Below are positions 4,814 to 5,883 of a DNA stretch of 5,883 bases, piece after piece. Below the pieces are notes generated by a model. The model worked only from the letters and a program-made list of their open reading frames with translations, made no database searches and was not told the DNA's origin. How positions within the stretch are numbered: position 1 is the first letter of the stretch; every line of letters begins with the position of its first letter. Source of the stretch: JAHFOW01 sp964370795 (lineage in GTDB: Bacteria; Planctomycetota; Brocadiia; Brocadiales; Brocadiaceae); NCBI GenBank assembly GCA_964370795.1, contig CAYJME010000208.1:1-5883 (forward strand), in the 5' to 3' direction. Position numbers and translations under genes: made by a program.

Positions 4814-4841
4814 ATATCAACAACATGATATCAACAACATG
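4814..4841. repeat. Perfect 14-bp tandem duplication
   Basis: ATATCAACAACATG occurs twice head to tail (4814-4827 and 4828-4841) without a mismatch. The junction creates the palindrome TGATATCA (4826-4833). It lies in the mntA-era intergenic region and could be a recent slippage event or two adjacent binding sites. Confidence 0.7.
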
Positions 4842-4921
4842 CGTTATCAATTCAAGATATTATGATAATCGAAATTAACATTTTTATGCAAGCAATTTTG
4901 AATTCCAGGAAGGAACAAACA

Positions 4922-4978
4922 ATGGTCAAAGCAGATAGAACTCAGCGTCAGAGGCGGCCTTCAGTAAATGGAAATTGA
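4922..4978 (+). CDS. Possible 18-residue basic peptide ORF upstream of era
   Basis: ATG 4922 opens an 18-codon frame encoding MVKADRTQRQRRPSVNGN and ending in TGA. It is preceded by GGAAGGA with about 7 nt spacing, a good ribosome site. The peptide is Arg/Gln-rich and unrelated to anything I recognise. It may be a leader peptide, a remnant of a lost gene, or chance. It ends 61 bp before the era start. Confidence 0.2.
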   Translation: MVKADRTQRQRRPSVNGN

Positions 4979-5000
4979 TGTGGATGAAAAATAGAGTACC

Positions 5001-5031
5001 TTTACAACTTTGGAATATTTTTTACTAGAAT
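5001..5031 (+). promoter_or_regulatory. Candidate era promoter
   Basis: TTTACA (5001-5006), 19 bp and TAGAAT (5026-5031) precede the era ATG at 5040. The spacer is longer than ideal. If used, transcription would begin at or next to the ATG, giving a leaderless mRNA, which agrees with the absence of a Shine-Dalgarno sequence before this start. Confidence 0.3.
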
Positions 5032-5039
5032 GAACGTAT

Positions 5040-5883
5040 ATGCCAACAGATAAAAAAACAGGTAAGTCTGGCTATGTAGCTATTGTAGGCAAACCGAATG
5101 TGGGAAAGTCAACCCTGATTAACGACTTCATGGGTTGCAAATTATCCATTGTCTCCCCGAAACCCCAAACGACCAGGAAAAAGATCATGGGGGTATTAAC
5201 GAAGGAGAATTGCCAAATCGTCTTTTTTGATACACCGGGTATCATGGAGCCAAAATATGAATTGCAGAAATATATGGTAAAGGAGGCCTACCACGCGATA
5301 GAAGACGCAGACATCGTCCTCATGATGATAGAGCCTTCCGGACTGCCCGATCAGCAGGATAGAGAGTTTTTACAAAAAGTATCTCATCTGAAAACCCCTG
5401 TTATTCTGGCTATTAATAAAATAGACCTGATTGAAAAGGATACCCTGATACCGGTTATTGATGCATTCAGCAAACTGTTTCCGTTTGCTGAGATCGTCCC
5501 CATTTCTGCCTTAAGACAAATGAATCTGGACTTATTGCTCACGATTTTCGAGAAATATCTGCCCGAAGGCGATCCCTTCTTTCCGGAAGATTATATGACC
5601 GATTACAACGAAAGGTTCCTTGCCTCTGAAATCATACGCGAAAAGGTCTTTGAATTTTATGGGGAGGAAATCCCATACTCGACAACAGTCGAAATTGAAG
5701 AATTCAAGGAACGGGAAAAAAACAATGACTTCATCAAGGCCATTATTTATGTAGAACGTTCTTCACAAAAGGGTATTATTATTGGCGAGGATGGGAAGGC
5801 AATAAAACGAGTCGGCGTTATTGCACGGGAGGAGATTGAGAAACAAATAGGCAGAAAGGTATACCTTGAGCTGTGGGTAAAGG
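5040..5883 (+). CDS. era: GTPase Era (3' end cut by window edge)
   Basis: 281 codons are visible. Era binds the 3' end of 16S rRNA and assists assembly of the 30S subunit. The GTPase domain shows G1 GKPNVGKS (17-24), the switch I region with SPKPQTTRKK (39-48), G3 DTPG (64-67), G4 NKID (126-129) and G5 SAL (156-158). The Era-specific linker has PEDYMTDYNERFLASEIIRE (182-201). The KH domain carries GIIIGEDGKAIKRVG (245-259), with the GxxG loop reading GEDG rather than the commoner GKGG-like form. The frame is still open at the edge; Era proteins usually end about 15-20 residues after this point. ATG 5040 follows an in-frame TGA (5031-5033) and no other start is possible nearby. The true end lies outside the window. 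Confidence 0.96.
   Translation, partial: MPTDKKTGKSGYVAIVGKPNVGKSTLINDFMGCKLSIVSPKPQTTRKKIMGVLTKENCQIVFFDTPGIMEPKYELQKYMVKEAYHAIEDADIVLMMIEPSGLPDQQDREFLQKVSHLKTPVILAINKIDLIEKDTLIPVIDAFSKLFPFAEIVPISALRQMNLDLLLTIFEKYLPEGDPFFPEDYMTDYNERFLASEIIREKVFEFYGEEIPYSTTVEIEEFKEREKNNDFIKAIIYVERSSQKGIIIGEDGKAIKRVGVIAREEIEKQIGRKVYLELWVK

Larger units (their letters stand above)
4659..5039. other. Intergenic region between the divergent mntA and era genes
   Basis: This 381-bp stretch holds no gene I can identify with confidence. From left to right it contains a GC-rich hairpin (4705-4723), a 14-bp tandem duplication (4814-4841), a weak TTATCA / TGATAA dyad (4844-4868), a possible 18-codon ORF with a good ribosome site (4922-4978) and a candidate era promoter (5001-5031). 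Promoters for the hepT-mntA operon should lie here on the minus strand, but no convincing -35/-10 pair was found. Confidence 0.6.

Noticed and set aside
4844..4868. TTATCA / TGATAA dyad as an operator
   Set aside because: Six-bp AT-rich arms 13 bp apart are expected by chance in such DNA.
5030..5053. Seven-codon frame from ATG 5030 overlapping the era start
   Set aside because: It has no ribosome site and is too short to assess; it is likely chance.

Overview
This window is moderately AT-rich bacterial DNA with SD-led genes, several TTG/GTG starts and short intergenic gaps. The gene set (ModE-type regulator, Mop protein, NapH/NosR-like polyferredoxin, Acr3-type permease, HepT/MntA pair, era) suggests an anaerobe or facultative anaerobe with a Gram-negative-style chromosome. 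My weak lean is an anammox planctomycete (Brocadiaceae) or a deltaproteobacterium-like lineage. That is an inference from gene content and style, not from any marker gene.

Left third (1-1237, all minus strand, read right to left): a molybdate/oxyanion regulatory cluster. modE encodes only the winged-helix DNA-binding half of ModE. It is followed by a di-Mop protein (TTG start), then two bases later by a 58-residue YezD/DUF2292 protein. Next comes a ~130 bp leader with two copies of a 21-bp structured element, and then the GTG start of a secreted protein that runs off the left edge. Together modE and the di-Mop gene look like an E. coli-type ModE split into two polypeptides.

The divergent intergenic region (1238-1387) holds a 28-bp near-perfect palindrome of ModE-box type. 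It covers the space between the -35 and -10 of a near-consensus modE promoter, and it also covers the -10 of a candidate promoter facing the other way. The gene in that direction (1388-2575, plus) is an Acr3-family permease with an unusual His-containing insertion. The layout suggests that ModE controls both itself and an oxyanion permease.

Middle (2597-3922, minus): a membrane polyferredoxin convergent with the permease, 21 bp apart, with no obvious terminator between them. Next (3979-4658, minus): a hepT-mntA type VII toxin-antitoxin pair with intact RX4HXY and GSX10DXD motifs and a 13-base overlap.

Right end: a 381-bp intergenic region (4659-5039) with a GC hairpin, a 14-bp tandem duplication and a possible 18-codon ORF. 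It leads into era (5040-5883, plus), which is complete except for its last residues beyond the window edge.
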